Of a DNA stretch of 64,000 nt, positions 27,974 through 36,905 are shown piece after piece. Below the pieces are notes generated by a model. The model made no database searches. It was not told the origin of the DNA and saw nothing but the letters and a program-made list of their open reading frames with translations. The position numbers were made by a program, and so were the translations under genes. Source of the stretch: Candidatus Schekmanbacteria bacterium RIFCSPLOWO2_02_FULL_38_14 (GTDB lineage Bacteria > Schekmanbacteria > GWA2-38-11). The DNA is taken from positions 1 to 64,000 of the forward strand of contig MGDH01000008.1 of NCBI GenBank assembly GCA_001790855.1. Direction: 5' to 3'. Within the stretch, counting starts at the first letter, position 1. The number at the start of each line of letters is the position of its first letter.

Positions 27974-29521
27974 ATGAATCACTCTAACAGGCTTATAAAA
28001 AATATTCTTAGCAATTATGCAGGAGTTCTGATTCCTTCAGCAATCCTTCTCTTCCTTACACCATTCATGATTAAGAAACTTGGAGTTGCGGCATACGGAA
28101 TCTGGATTGTTGCAAACTCTCTCAAATCCTATTTTCAGGTCATGGAGCTTGGCATCAGAACTTCAGTAATAAAGTTTATATCACAATACCATGCAGCAGA
28201 TGAGAAAAAGAAAATTGAAGAACTCCTGTCCACTTCATTTTATGTGTTTTTGCTAATAGGAATAATCTCACTATTTGCATTAAAAATTATTGCCAATTTT
28301 TCTCCTGACATTTTTAAAATCCCTCCTGATTTTTCTCAGACAATAAAAACCATCATTGGTATTTTTGGGATAAATGTGGCTATTGTGTTTTTAAACAGAA
28401 TCCTTGAAGGAGCTCTTGTGGGACTTCAAAGGTATGACCTCATAAGCCTCCTCAATATCCTCTCAGAAGCCCTGAATGCTGTATTGACGGTTTTGCTGCT
28501 CTTGTCAGGGTTTGGCATCATCTCTCTTGCTCTTCTCAGCCTGTTTGTAAGTGTTTCAGTTTTTTTTATACAATTAACTATCCTGAAAGCATATTATGGC
28601 TTTGGGATTAAACTCAGCAGATTCAGATGGCAAACTATTAAAAGCATCCTCGATTTCAGTTTTTTCTCTTTTATCCTGGAAATTGCTTCCAAAGTAACAG
28701 CCAAGATGGATAGCCTCATAATCGGGATATTCATGCCTGTAGCTGCAATAACTAATTATATAATCGGGGTGAAACTGGCAAGTATTGCTGAAAAGCTGAC
28801 AGATCCCATGGTTGATATCTTCTTTCCCTTTTCCTCAGAGCTTTCAGCAAATAGAGACAGGGAGGGTCTTCAGAGATTATTGATCGAAGGCACAAGGAGT
28901 TCAGCCCTCATTGCCTTTCCACTGGTAGCGTTCCTTTTTTTATCAGACAGGGCTGCAGTAGCTTTATGGGTTGGAAAGGAATACCATAAAAGCGTTATAA
29001 TACTTGATATATTTCTGATGATATCTGTATTTACAACTCTTGAGGCAACTGCAAGCAGAATTTTACTCGGGATTGGAAAATTGAGGTTTACCGCAGCAGT
29101 GTCCATTATTAGCACTCTTGTCAATCTGTTTTTAAGCCTGATTCTGATAAAATCCTTAGGCCTCAAAGGGGTTGCTCTTGGAACTTTAATCCCGCTTTCT
29201 ATAAGCAGTTTATTTTTAGTAATCCCTTATACCTGTGCCATGATAAACCTGTCTGTAAAAGAGTTAATCAAGCGTTCCTTGATCCCACCGCTAATACCAA
29301 TTGTTCCTGTTTTTTTCTTCCTGATTTTTTTAAATAACCTTTTAGGCCTTGAAGGCATTAATAAACTTTTTGTGAATGCCGCAGTAATATTCCCTTTTTA
29401 TTTTATTATATTTTTTAAATTCTGCCTGTCAGGAGAAGAAAGAGGTTTTTATGCAGATATGCTCAGGGATTTTTTGAAAGGAAAGAGAATTTTCAGGTTC
29501 TTTTCAGGAGAAGGTTTTTAA
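27974..29521 (+). CDS. Wzx-like polysaccharide flippase
   Basis: A 515-residue membrane protein of the MOP/MATE exporter superfamily with about 14 hydrophobic segments. The opening NILSNYAGVLIPSAILLFLTPFMIKKLGVAAYGIW is typical of Wzx O-antigen and exopolysaccharide flippases, which move undecaprenyl-linked repeat units across the inner membrane. It is divergent from the ATP-grasp gene and its 3' end overlaps the convergent GT2-deacetylase gene by 29 bases. It is the only flippase recognised in the region and probably serves the neighbouring glycosyltransferases. Confidence 0.88.
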   Translation: MNHSNRLIKNILSNYAGVLIPSAILLFLTPFMIKKLGVAAYGIWIVANSLKSYFQVMELGIRTSVIKFISQYHAADEKKKIEELLSTSFYVFLLIGIISLFALKIIANFSPDIFKIPPDFSQTIKTIIGIFGINVAIVFLNRILEGALVGLQRYDLISLLNILSEALNAVLTVLLLLSGFGIISLALLSLFVSVSVFFIQLTILKAYYGFGIKLSRFRWQTIKSILDFSFFSFILEIASKVTAKMDSLIIGIFMPVAAITNYIIGVKLASIAEKLTDPMVDIFFPFSSELSANRDREGLQRLLIEGTRSSALIAFPLVAFLFLSDRAAVALWVGKEYHKSVIILDIFLMISVFTTLEATASRILLGIGKLRFTAAVSIISTLVNLFLSLILIKSLGLKGVALGTLIPLSISSLFLVIPYTCAMINLSVKELIKRSLIPPLIPIVPVFFFLIFLNNLLGLEGINKLFVNAAVIFPFYFIIFFKFCLSGEERGFYADMLRDFLKGKRIFRFFSGEGF

Positions 29522-31217
29522 AATATTTTTTGATGCAAACCCCAGTTTTGACTTTAGATAAAAATTCCAGAAACCCATCGGACCTGAATATCTCTACCCT
29601 TTTTAATTCAAAAAAATCATCCTGTGGTTTTACCATGCCCTGTTTTACAGAAAAGGCTGCTAAATACCCTGCCTCTTTTGCAACTCTTTTTGCTTCCTCA
29701 TCGTATTTGCCATAGGGGTATGAAAAGAACCTTACTTCTTTACCAAGCTCTTTCTCTATTATTTGTTTAGAAAGAGTTATTTCTCTGAAGAGTTCTTTTT
29801 CAGAGAGCCTGTTGAGTTTTTTATGGGTCAGGGAATGAGATTCAAATTGTATGGTTTCTTCTTTTACCATACGAATATTATCAAATGATGCAAGAGGGTA
29901 AAGCGAGTCTTTATATTTTTCATCCCAGTCATTCCTTTTACCTGCTTTTTCCGCAACTATAAAAAATGTAGCTTCAATCCTGTACTTCGCTAAAACTGGC
30001 AGGGTATTCTCAAGAGTCTCCTTAAAGCCGTCATCAAAGGTGATGGCTACAGGCTTTGCGGGAAGAGGTTCTCCATTTTTCAAGAACTCAATGAGTTTAT
30101 TCAGCGAAATGGAATTAAACCCACTTTGCTTTAGATAAAGCATCTGCTTTCTGAAAGATTCTCCGGGAATCGAGTATTCCTTAAGGTCCAAACCCCTTCC
30201 TTCTCCTATCCGATGATAGGCTAAAATGGGTATCATATTATTCTTGTATCTTAAAAGGTTATCTCCATTTTTTTCTGCCTCATTCTTTACACCTATCCAG
30301 AATGAATAGTCTAAGATAAACCTCAAAAGGGGAAAGCGGAAAAAACTTAACGGTAAGTGAATAGTTAAATTTATAAGCTCAAGTATAACTTTCAATAGAA
30401 AAGAACTATCATCAAGCCTTAATAGAAACTCCCTTAGTATCCTCTTTAGAAATGGACCTTTATGATATTTACCAAGATCATATTTCCAGATAGATTCAGG
30501 ATGTTTTTTGCGCATAAGAACTGCAGCTCTTCCCTGACAGTGTGCTTTGGCAATGCTTTCTTTGAAACCTTTCTGATAGAGGTGATAACCGATTGCTTTG
30601 GGATTAAAGATGAATCTTCCTCCTGCTTTTTCAAAACGATATGCAAATTCTCCATCCTCATTTGCAATCCTTCCTAACTCATCATCAAACATTCCGAGTT
30701 CTAAAAAAATATTTTTTCTGATTGAAAAATTTCCACCCCTTACATCATTTGCACTAACAGTTTCATGATGCGTTGCCATTCGTTCGTATTCTCTTTTAAA
30801 AGAATATTCAAAAAAAGATGCCATTGGCTCCTTCAGAATACTCTCATCACTCCTTATATATCCTATTACTGCTTTTTTTCCTTTTTCTAAAGTATGGGAT
30901 AAAAGATGTTCTTTTATTAATTCACTTGAAGCAACTATATCATCATCAAGGAAAAGAAGTATTTCTCCCTGAGCTTGAGTTGCTCCATGATTCCGTGCAG
31001 CGGAAAGTCCGGCATTCTTCTGTCTAACAAATTTGAAGTTATAAGAAGTTTTAATGGTGTTTAAAATCAAAGAGGTATCATCTGTGGAGCCATCATCTAC
31101 AACTATTATTTCATAATCACACTTTTCCTGAGTTTGACCTAAAAGAGAATTTAAGATTTTTTTTAGGAACTGACTGCGGTTATAAGTCGGTATAATAACG
31201 CTTATTTTTATTGGCAC
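29493..31217 (-). CDS. Fusion of GT2 glycosyltransferase and NodB-type polysaccharide deacetylase
   Basis: A 574-residue two-domain protein. Residues 1-300 are a GT-A family 2 transferase (ISVIIPTYNRSQFLKKIL at the start, DDG near 42, LLFLDDDIVAS near 90-100 for metal/nucleotide-sugar binding, and NEDGEFAYRFEKAGG near 185). Residues about 330-560 are a CE4 deacetylase with ILAYHRI, AITFDDG (about 390-395), the metal-binding HSLTHKKL (about 460) and SYPYGKYDEEA. Such fusions suggest one protein both adds and de-acetylates an N-acetylated sugar. No membrane segment of the chitin-synthase type is apparent. It lies 3 bases downstream of a second GT2 gene. Confidence 0.88.
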   Translation of the reverse strand: MPIKISVIIPTYNRSQFLKKILNSLLGQTQEKCDYEIIVVDDGSTDDTSLILNTIKTSYNFKFVRQKNAGLSAARNHGATQAQGEILLFLDDDIVASSELIKEHLLSHTLEKGKKAVIGYIRSDESILKEPMASFFEYSFKREYERMATHHETVSANDVRGGNFSIRKNIFLELGMFDDELGRIANEDGEFAYRFEKAGGRFIFNPKAIGYHLYQKGFKESIAKAHCQGRAAVLMRKKHPESIWKYDLGKYHKGPFLKRILREFLLRLDDSSFLLKVILELINLTIHLPLSFFRFPLLRFILDYSFWIGVKNEAEKNGDNLLRYKNNMIPILAYHRIGEGRGLDLKEYSIPGESFRKQMLYLKQSGFNSISLNKLIEFLKNGEPLPAKPVAITFDDGFKETLENTLPVLAKYRIEATFFIVAEKAGKRNDWDEKYKDSLYPLASFDNIRMVKEETIQFESHSLTHKKLNRLSEKELFREITLSKQIIEKELGKEVRFFSYPYGKYDEEAKRVAKEAGYLAAFSVKQGMVKPQDDFFELKRVEIFRSDGFLEFLSKVKTGVCIKKYFKNLLLKRT

Positions 31218-31220
31218 TTT

Positions 31221-32228
31221 TCAAACTCCATTAATCAGATTAATAAAACTCTCTTTACTTCCGCAAGCTTTTCTTAGCCCCTTTAAATAGTAAAATTCCC
31301 TTGTCAGAACCTGTATTTTCCCAAACAGGGTCCCCTTTAGCCCCATCTTTAATGCTATTTGCATGAGGCTTTTTAAAAAATAAAAGTTTATGGATAAAAA
31401 ATCTGGAAGTGATATAAAAAGTTTTTTAAAAAACATTATCTTTTTTGAATTCTGATAATATTTGGAAAACCTCAGTTGTTGTTTCATCTCACCATGCTTT
31501 AAATAGAATTTCAAATCAGCCTTGCCAACTGAAAAGAAATCCTCACAGTATTTTTTGAAATCCTTGTCATAATATTGATAACCTAAGGCTTTCGGGTTAT
31601 ATACAGGCGATACTCCTGATTTGAGAAGTCTTAAGGCAAGTTCCCTGTCCTCCTCTCCATAAGAATTGAATGTTTCATCAAATCCTCCTAACCTTAAAAA
31701 TAACTTTTTGTCAATGGAAGCATTGGCAAAATATATATCTTTAAAGGAAAATTTATATCCTTCTTTTTCAAGTTTTGAAAATTGCTCATCTGACCATTTC
31801 TCCAAACCTGCTTTTAAGAAATTTTCAGGAGAGGAGGGATGTACTCCGATCTTTCCAAGGAGTATCATAGGTTCCTTGCGCTTATGCTGTGCATGCTCTG
31901 ACAGGAGTTCTTTATCTGCTATTATATCATCATCAAGAAAGAGGGCTATTTTTCCTATTGCCTCCTTTGCTCCCTTATTTCGTGCTGAGGAGGCACCACT
32001 ATTTTTCTGGTATAGAAACTTTAATCTAAAATCAGGAGAAAATTTGGCAAGTATCTCCATGGTATTATCAGTTGAGCCGTCAACTACTACAATTACCTCA
32101 AAAAGTTCTTTTCGGTATGTCTGCAGAGCGAGTGCTTCAAGAGAGGATAAGAGTATTTTCCCCCTGTTATAGGTAATTATCACCACAGACAGTAACGGTT
32201 CGGTTTTCAGGTCTGACATGGAGTTCAT
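31221..32228 (-). CDS. Family 2 glycosyltransferase
   Basis: A 335-residue GT2 enzyme, probably cytoplasmic or membrane-associated. It opens with LLSVVIITYNRGKILLSSLEAL, has VVDGSTDNTMEIL and the DDD metal-binding motif in IALFLDDDIIADKELL near residues 93-108, and the acceptor-side GSYGEEDRELALRLLKSG-like segment near 200. The C-terminal 100 residues are Lys/Phe-rich with a possible amphipathic helix. It shares an operon and close similarity in its first 120 residues with the downstream GT2-deacetylase, suggesting duplication. Confidence 0.88.
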   Translation of the reverse strand: MNSMSDLKTEPLLSVVIITYNRGKILLSSLEALALQTYRKELFEVIVVVDGSTDNTMEILAKFSPDFRLKFLYQKNSGASSARNKGAKEAIGKIALFLDDDIIADKELLSEHAQHKRKEPMILLGKIGVHPSSPENFLKAGLEKWSDEQFSKLEKEGYKFSFKDIYFANASIDKKLFLRLGGFDETFNSYGEEDRELALRLLKSGVSPVYNPKALGYQYYDKDFKKYCEDFFSVGKADLKFYLKHGEMKQQLRFSKYYQNSKKIMFFKKLFISLPDFLSINFYFLKSLMQIALKMGLKGTLFGKIQVLTREFYYLKGLRKACGSKESFINLINGV

Positions 32229-32298
32229 TTTTTTAAAAGTTGTAAAATCCTTTTTAACATATTATTATATTTTCAACTCTAATATTTCTTAAAAAATC

Positions 32299-33135
32299 AT
32301 GTTTAATGTTGTTTCAGAAGAAGATATTTACCTCCACTTTGAAAAATTCTTTGCTGACAGAGAAGTACTCAGGAAGAGGATAAAAAACTGGATTCCTGAA
32401 AATTGTAACATCCTTCTTGACCTTGGCTGCAAGAACGGAGCTATTACCTATTCTTATTCCAATAGCTCTCAGCGGGTCATAGGCATTGATAAAAACTATA
32501 AATACCTCTCATCAATTGACAGGAAATATCCTGATATAACCTTTATCAATGGTGATGCCTCTTCTCTTCCGTTTAAAGACTCCTGCGCAGAGGTTATTGT
32601 ATCAACTGAAATTCTACAATATATTCCGAAAATTGAAAAGATATTTTATGAGGCTTACAGAGTTTTAAAACCCGGAGGCATTTTCATTATTTCTTTACCT
32701 CAAAAAGGAATTCTTTCCAAATACTTAAAAATTTTAACTTACGATAATTTGAGAACTTATTTTAGAAAGGAAGGTAAAAATTCCAGAAAAGAGTTAAACT
32801 TTCATTTGCACTCTTTTAAAGATATTGAAAATCTCTCAAGAGATATGTTTAATGTTAAGGTGCATGAAGAAAAAGGGTTTCTGCTTTATCCGATTTCCTA
32901 TGTCTTTATTGAGGTGTTAACCTGGTTAACCTCTGTGCTTTTGCCGGATACTAAAAAACAGGAAAGGAGTTTAATAATATTCTTATACAGTAAATTGTTA
33001 TTTTCTTCCTTCAGACTTCTCTTCTGGTTCATTGGACTTTTGATGATTATTGATTCAAATTTAAGTTTCTGGAAATTTTCATATTCTCTCATCGTTTCGT
33101 TACAGAAAATATTGCCAGAAAAAGCTGGAGATTAA
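32299..33135 (+). CDS. SAM-dependent methyltransferase with C-terminal membrane segments
   Basis: A 278-residue class I methyltransferase of the Methyltransf_11 type. Motif I is LLDLGCKNGAITYSYS (about 37-52), the acidic ribose contact is VIGIDKNYKYL, and motif IV is VIVSTEILQYIPK, with a following RVLKPGGIFIISLP. Residues after about 190 are hydrophobic (YPISYVFIEVLTWLTSVLL and FRLLFWFIGLLMIIDS), suggesting membrane attachment near lipid-linked substrates. It is the first gene of a plus-strand run of glycan genes to 38.9 kb, divergent from the GT2 at 32228. Confidence 0.82.
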   Translation: MFNVVSEEDIYLHFEKFFADREVLRKRIKNWIPENCNILLDLGCKNGAITYSYSNSSQRVIGIDKNYKYLSSIDRKYPDITFINGDASSLPFKDSCAEVIVSTEILQYIPKIEKIFYEAYRVLKPGGIFIISLPQKGILSKYLKILTYDNLRTYFRKEGKNSRKELNFHLHSFKDIENLSRDMFNVKVHEEKGFLLYPISYVFIEVLTWLTSVLLPDTKKQERSLIIFLYSKLLFSSFRLLFWFIGLLMIIDSNLSFWKFSYSLIVSLQKILPEKAGD

Positions 33136-33144
33136 GAGGATAAA

Positions 33145-34239
33145 TTGAAACTGAATCTTAAATATTTAAAGGGATTTATTGGATATAAACTTTTTGATGG
33201 AAAGGCTTTGCCTCCCTCATCCATCTCCTTTAATCTTACATCTAAATGCAATTTAAAATGTGAGATGTGCTGGCAATATAGAGATGGAGGAATTTTCAAA
33301 AAAGAATCTCCTCTGCTTTTGGAAGGAGAGATGGAATTTCAAGATTTGAAAAAAGTTGTAGACGATATTTCAGGTTCTTTAAAAAATATAACGCTCTGGG
33401 GTGGTGAGCCAATGCTTCACCCTGACTTTGCTCAATTTACAGGTTATATAAAAGAGAAAGAGAAATACTTAAATATAATTACTAATGGTTCCCTTCTTAA
33501 AAGATTTGCAAAATCTTTAGTAGAAATGAAAGTCAATAACATAGTAGTTTCTATTGATGGCCCTCAGGAAATTCATGACGAAATCAGAGGAGTCAAGGGG
33601 AGTTATCAAAGGACAATAGAGGGAATTGAGACAATCAAGGATTTTAAATATAATTATAGCGAAAACCTCCCAAGAATTGAGATAAACTTTACTATTTCAG
33701 ATTTAAACTTTGACAGGGTTGCTGATACTGTAAAGATTCTTCAAGGGTTAAATATCAATTCCATAACCATTTCCCATCTCTGGTTTGCTGATAAAGATAT
33801 GTATGAGAAAAATGAAAAAATTTTTAAAGATGAATTAAAAACAAGCTCTCCCTATTTTCATGCTTTTATCCGGGAAACTTCAGGGGTTAATTTAAAAATC
33901 TTAACTTCTGAAATAGCCAAGGTCAAAGAGACAAGATGGAAAATTCCTATTATATTTCTGCCAGATTTAGATAACAAAGAGATTTTTCAATATTACAGCA
34001 ATCCCGGGAATAGCTTCAGGTTCATATACTGCCTTGTTCCATGGAGAACTGCATGTGTTCTTCCCAACGGGGATTTAACTCCCTGCGGTGACAGGCCTGA
34101 TTTCATTGTGGGAAATCTTAGAAAAGAAAGGTTCAGCCAGTTATGGAATAATGAAAAGTTCAGGTCATATAGAAGAGCATTGAAAGGACACAAACTTTTT
34201 CCTATGTGCAAGCGCTGCTGTGAGTTGTTTCTCCAATGA
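33145..34239 (+). CDS. Radical SAM protein with SPASM-type C-terminal cluster domain (1)
   Basis: A 364-residue radical SAM enzyme. The [4Fe-4S] motif CNLKCEMC (CxxxCxxC) is near residues 33-40 within SFNLTSKCNLKCEMCWQY. The GGEP motif occurs as LWGGEPML near 92. The C-terminus carries the SPASM/twitch Cys set (C in YCLVPWRTACVLPNGDLTPCGD and MCKRCCEL). The TTG start at 33145 is supported by AGAGGATAAA upstream. It ends in an ATGA overlap with the next GT2 gene. No precursor-peptide gene was found beside it, so a small-molecule or sugar-modifying role within the glycan cluster is more likely than peptide maturation. Confidence 0.85.
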   Translation: MKLNLKYLKGFIGYKLFDGKALPPSSISFNLTSKCNLKCEMCWQYRDGGIFKKESPLLLEGEMEFQDLKKVVDDISGSLKNITLWGGEPMLHPDFAQFTGYIKEKEKYLNIITNGSLLKRFAKSLVEMKVNNIVVSIDGPQEIHDEIRGVKGSYQRTIEGIETIKDFKYNYSENLPRIEINFTISDLNFDRVADTVKILQGLNINSITISHLWFADKDMYEKNEKIFKDELKTSSPYFHAFIRETSGVNLKILTSEIAKVKETRWKIPIIFLPDLDNKEIFQYYSNPGNSFRFIYCLVPWRTACVLPNGDLTPCGDRPDFIVGNLRKERFSQLWNNEKFRSYRRALKGHKLFPMCKRCCELFLQ

Positions 34240-35162
34240 AAAAAATATCTATAATAATAGCAACAAAAAACAGACCTCATCTTCTGAAAGAATCTCTTTC
34301 TTCAATTATCTCTAATACTATCCTGCCTGATGAGATGATTGTTGTGGACCAGGGAGACGGAAGCATGGCAGGGGATATAGTTGAGGCTCTCAAAATAAAT
34401 TATAAGAACCTGCTTTATTTTAAAGATTCCCGTGTTGGAAAGTCAAAGGCATTAAATTTTGGAATCAGAAAGAGCAGAGGAGATATTATTGGCTTTACAG
34501 ATGATGACTGTATAGTTTCAAAGGAATGGATTTCAAGCTTCAGGGCAGAGGCTGAAAGTTCTCCTGATTTTTCCGCTATTACGGGCAGGACTCTGGCTGA
34601 ACAGGGATTTGAAACAAAAGAATTCTTAAATCTTGTAAGATCAGAGAAAAGAAAGGAGGCTGTGGCTCGCAAAAACCCGTGGGAAATAGGGTGCTCTGGG
34701 TGTAATATGTTTATCAAAAAAGAATTTCTGGTTAATATAGACTATTTTGATGAAGATTTTGGAAGTGGCGCCCGCTTTAAAGCTGCTGATGACGGAGATA
34801 TAATTTACAGAATTCTCAGGGCAAAGGGAAAGGTCATCTATTCCCCAAGAGTCATTGTCTATCACAAGGCATGGCGTGAAAGGGAGGATAACATCAGACT
34901 GAGGTCTAACTATGCCTTCAGCCTTGGTGCATTTGCAGGAAAATACCTTTTCATGGGAGATGTCTATCCATGCTGGTTTGTTTTTTGTAAATTTCTGCAA
35001 AAAGCCAGAAGACTTGCAATAGGGTTTTTGGTTTTTGATAAAAACAGAATTTCAGATGGCTATTCTCATCTGAAGGGAATAGCCATAGGGTTTTTAAAAA
35101 TATTGCTTTATAATTTTAAAAATGGAAGAAAAAATATCAGTAATTATCTGTACAAAAAATAG
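34236..35162 (+). CDS. Family 2 glycosyltransferase
   Basis: A 308-residue GT2 enzyme: KKISIIIATKNRPHLLKESLSS at the start, VVDQGDGS near 38, DIIGFTDDDCIVSKEW near 85-100 as the DDD metal site, and an EIGCSGCNMFIKKEFL acceptor segment near 150. The ATG overlaps the stop of the radical SAM gene (ATGA). It is clearly paralogous to the next gene (same TDDDCIxSKxWI and NPWEIG motifs), pointing to tandem duplication. It probably builds successive linkages of the same glycan. Confidence 0.87.
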   Translation: MKKISIIIATKNRPHLLKESLSSIISNTILPDEMIVVDQGDGSMAGDIVEALKINYKNLLYFKDSRVGKSKALNFGIRKSRGDIIGFTDDDCIVSKEWISSFRAEAESSPDFSAITGRTLAEQGFETKEFLNLVRSEKRKEAVARKNPWEIGCSGCNMFIKKEFLVNIDYFDEDFGSGARFKAADDGDIIYRILRAKGKVIYSPRVIVYHKAWREREDNIRLRSNYAFSLGAFAGKYLFMGDVYPCWFVFCKFLQKARRLAIGFLVFDKNRISDGYSHLKGIAIGFLKILLYNFKNGRKNISNYLYKK

Positions 35163-36006
35163 ACCCGATGCTTTGGGTGTATGCCTGGATTCTATACTTG
35201 CCAATACACTTCTTCCCTTTGAAATTCTTGTTATAGACCAGAGTGAATTTCCGGATTCTAAGGAAATAGTCAGAAAGCTTGGAGGAAGGACTCTGCCTGT
35301 AATTCATATGGAAAACCACCTAAGAGGAGTTTCATCTTCAAAAAACCTTGGCATAAAATATAGCCATGGAAACATTATTGCCTTTACTGATGATGACTGC
35401 ATAGCTTCAAAAAACTGGATTAAAAATGCAGTAAAGGAATTTTCAATGAATCAGAAAATCCACTGTATTGTCGGCAGGGTACTCCATCAGAGTACCATGG
35501 ATGAAAGTATGGTATCAGAGGATGGAATGGAAGGACAGTTATTCCATGACAGAGTAAATCCCTGGGAAATAGGACCTTCAGGGGGAAATTTATTTATCAG
35601 GAAGACTGTTTTTGATAAAATTGGAATATTTGACCCCCTTTTTGGACCAGGAGAAATCTTTAAAAGCGCAGAGGATGCTGATATCATTTACAGGATATGT
35701 AAAGCTAAGATTGTTATAAAATTTTCACCCTCTGTAGTAATTGCCCATAACAGGCCGAGAAGCGGAGAGGCAAATGATGAAAGGATATTTCACTATGGTA
35801 CGGGTCTTGGTGCTTTCGCGTTAAAGCATGTCTCATTTAATGACCTTCTTCCATTGAGAATATTTTTAATTAGATTTTTAACAGAACTAATAAGGACTTT
35901 AACAGGAGCTTTGCTATTGAAAAAAGAAATGGCAAAAACGGGATATTTGTGGGTTAAAGGATTTACACATGGCTTTCAGTTATTTCTGAAAGAAAGGAGA
36001 AAATGA
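35122..36006 (+). CDS. Family 2 glycosyltransferase
   Basis: A 294-residue GT2 enzyme, paralogue of the preceding one: ISVIICTKNRPDALGVCLDSIL, VIDQSE, IIAFTDDDCIASKNWIKNA (about 84-102), then NPWEIGPSGGNLFIRKTVFDKIG. It overlaps the previous gene by 41 bases and the next by 4 (ATGA), so translation of the run is coupled. The C-terminal region is hydrophobic and basic, suggesting peripheral membrane association. Sugar specificity cannot be told. Confidence 0.85.
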   Translation: MEEKISVIICTKNRPDALGVCLDSILANTLLPFEILVIDQSEFPDSKEIVRKLGGRTLPVIHMENHLRGVSSSKNLGIKYSHGNIIAFTDDDCIASKNWIKNAVKEFSMNQKIHCIVGRVLHQSTMDESMVSEDGMEGQLFHDRVNPWEIGPSGGNLFIRKTVFDKIGIFDPLFGPGEIFKSAEDADIIYRICKAKIVIKFSPSVVIAHNRPRSGEANDERIFHYGTGLGAFALKHVSFNDLLPLRIFLIRFLTELIRTLTGALLLKKEMAKTGYLWVKGFTHGFQLFLKERRK

Positions 36007-36905
36007 AAGAACAAAAGCACATCACAATTACAGTAATTATACTCCATGGACATCCAAAAGGAATGCTCATAAAGTCCCTTGAATCTGTATTCAAGTCAAC
36101 TCACAAAAGCTTAAAAATTGCAGTTATAGATAACGGTTCAAAAGATGAGTCATTAGGATTAATACAGAAGAATTTCTCTTCTGTTCAAATCCTCTCTTCA
36201 AGTAAAAATCTTGGAATTGCATCAGGAAGGAATTTGGGTTTGAGCAGATTATTAGATACAGAAACTGACTATTTTTTTTTAATGGATAGCGATATCATAC
36301 TTCATGAGGAATGCCTTGAGGAATTATTAAAGGTGATGACATCTGATAGCAGGATTGGTATTACTGCTCCTGTCATTTTTAAAGAAGATGGCAGATTCCT
36401 TTCTCTTGGAGGGAGGTATATTAAATTTATGAGCCAGCCATTTTTGTTAGGTTATGGAAAAAAAAATTCAAAGAAGAGGATAAACTTTTTCAAAAAAGAA
36501 ACTGACTATGTTACAGGGGCAATTTCACTCATAAGAAAAGATGTTTTTAAAAAAGCAGGGATATTTGATTCAAGGTTTGATCCATACGGGTTTGAGGATA
36601 TAGACTGGTCAATAAGGGTAAAAAAAGCAGGGTATAATATTTTAATTGCAGGGAAAGCCTTTGCAACTCATAAAGGAGAATTTTCTTTCTTTAATCAAAC
36701 TCCGGAAAAATTATATGAGACTACAAAGAAAAGATTCTTTTTAGCAAGGAAACATCTTCCAAATCTATTATTCTTTCTGGTGTTTTTACCGTTCTTTTTT
36801 TTGCGTGGAGTTCTTCTGACAACTATTATATATTTATTTAAGGGAAAATTAAACCTCATCAGAGCAACTGCTAAAGGAATGGCTCATGGTCTTGGAAAAT
36901 TTTAG
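36003..36905 (+). CDS. Family 2 glycosyltransferase (rhamnosyltransferase-like)
   Basis: A 300-residue GT2 enzyme of the WbbL/rhamnosyl type: ITVIILHGHPKGMLIKSLESVF, AVIDNGSKDESL, NLGIASGRNLGLSRLL, FFLMDSDIILHEECL (DSD metal site near 95) and DPYGFEDIDWSIRVKKAGY near 200. A C-terminal membrane segment LPNLLFFLVFLPFFFLRGVLL lies at about 257-277. Its start overlaps the upstream GT2 stop and its end overlaps the GT-C gene by 20 bases. Confidence 0.85.
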   Translation: MKEQKHITITVIILHGHPKGMLIKSLESVFKSTHKSLKIAVIDNGSKDESLGLIQKNFSSVQILSSSKNLGIASGRNLGLSRLLDTETDYFFLMDSDIILHEECLEELLKVMTSDSRIGITAPVIFKEDGRFLSLGGRYIKFMSQPFLLGYGKKNSKKRINFFKKETDYVTGAISLIRKDVFKKAGIFDSRFDPYGFEDIDWSIRVKKAGYNILIAGKAFATHKGEFSFFNQTPEKLYETTKKRFFLARKHLPNLLFFLVFLPFFFLRGVLLTTIIYLFKGKLNLIRATAKGMAHGLGKF

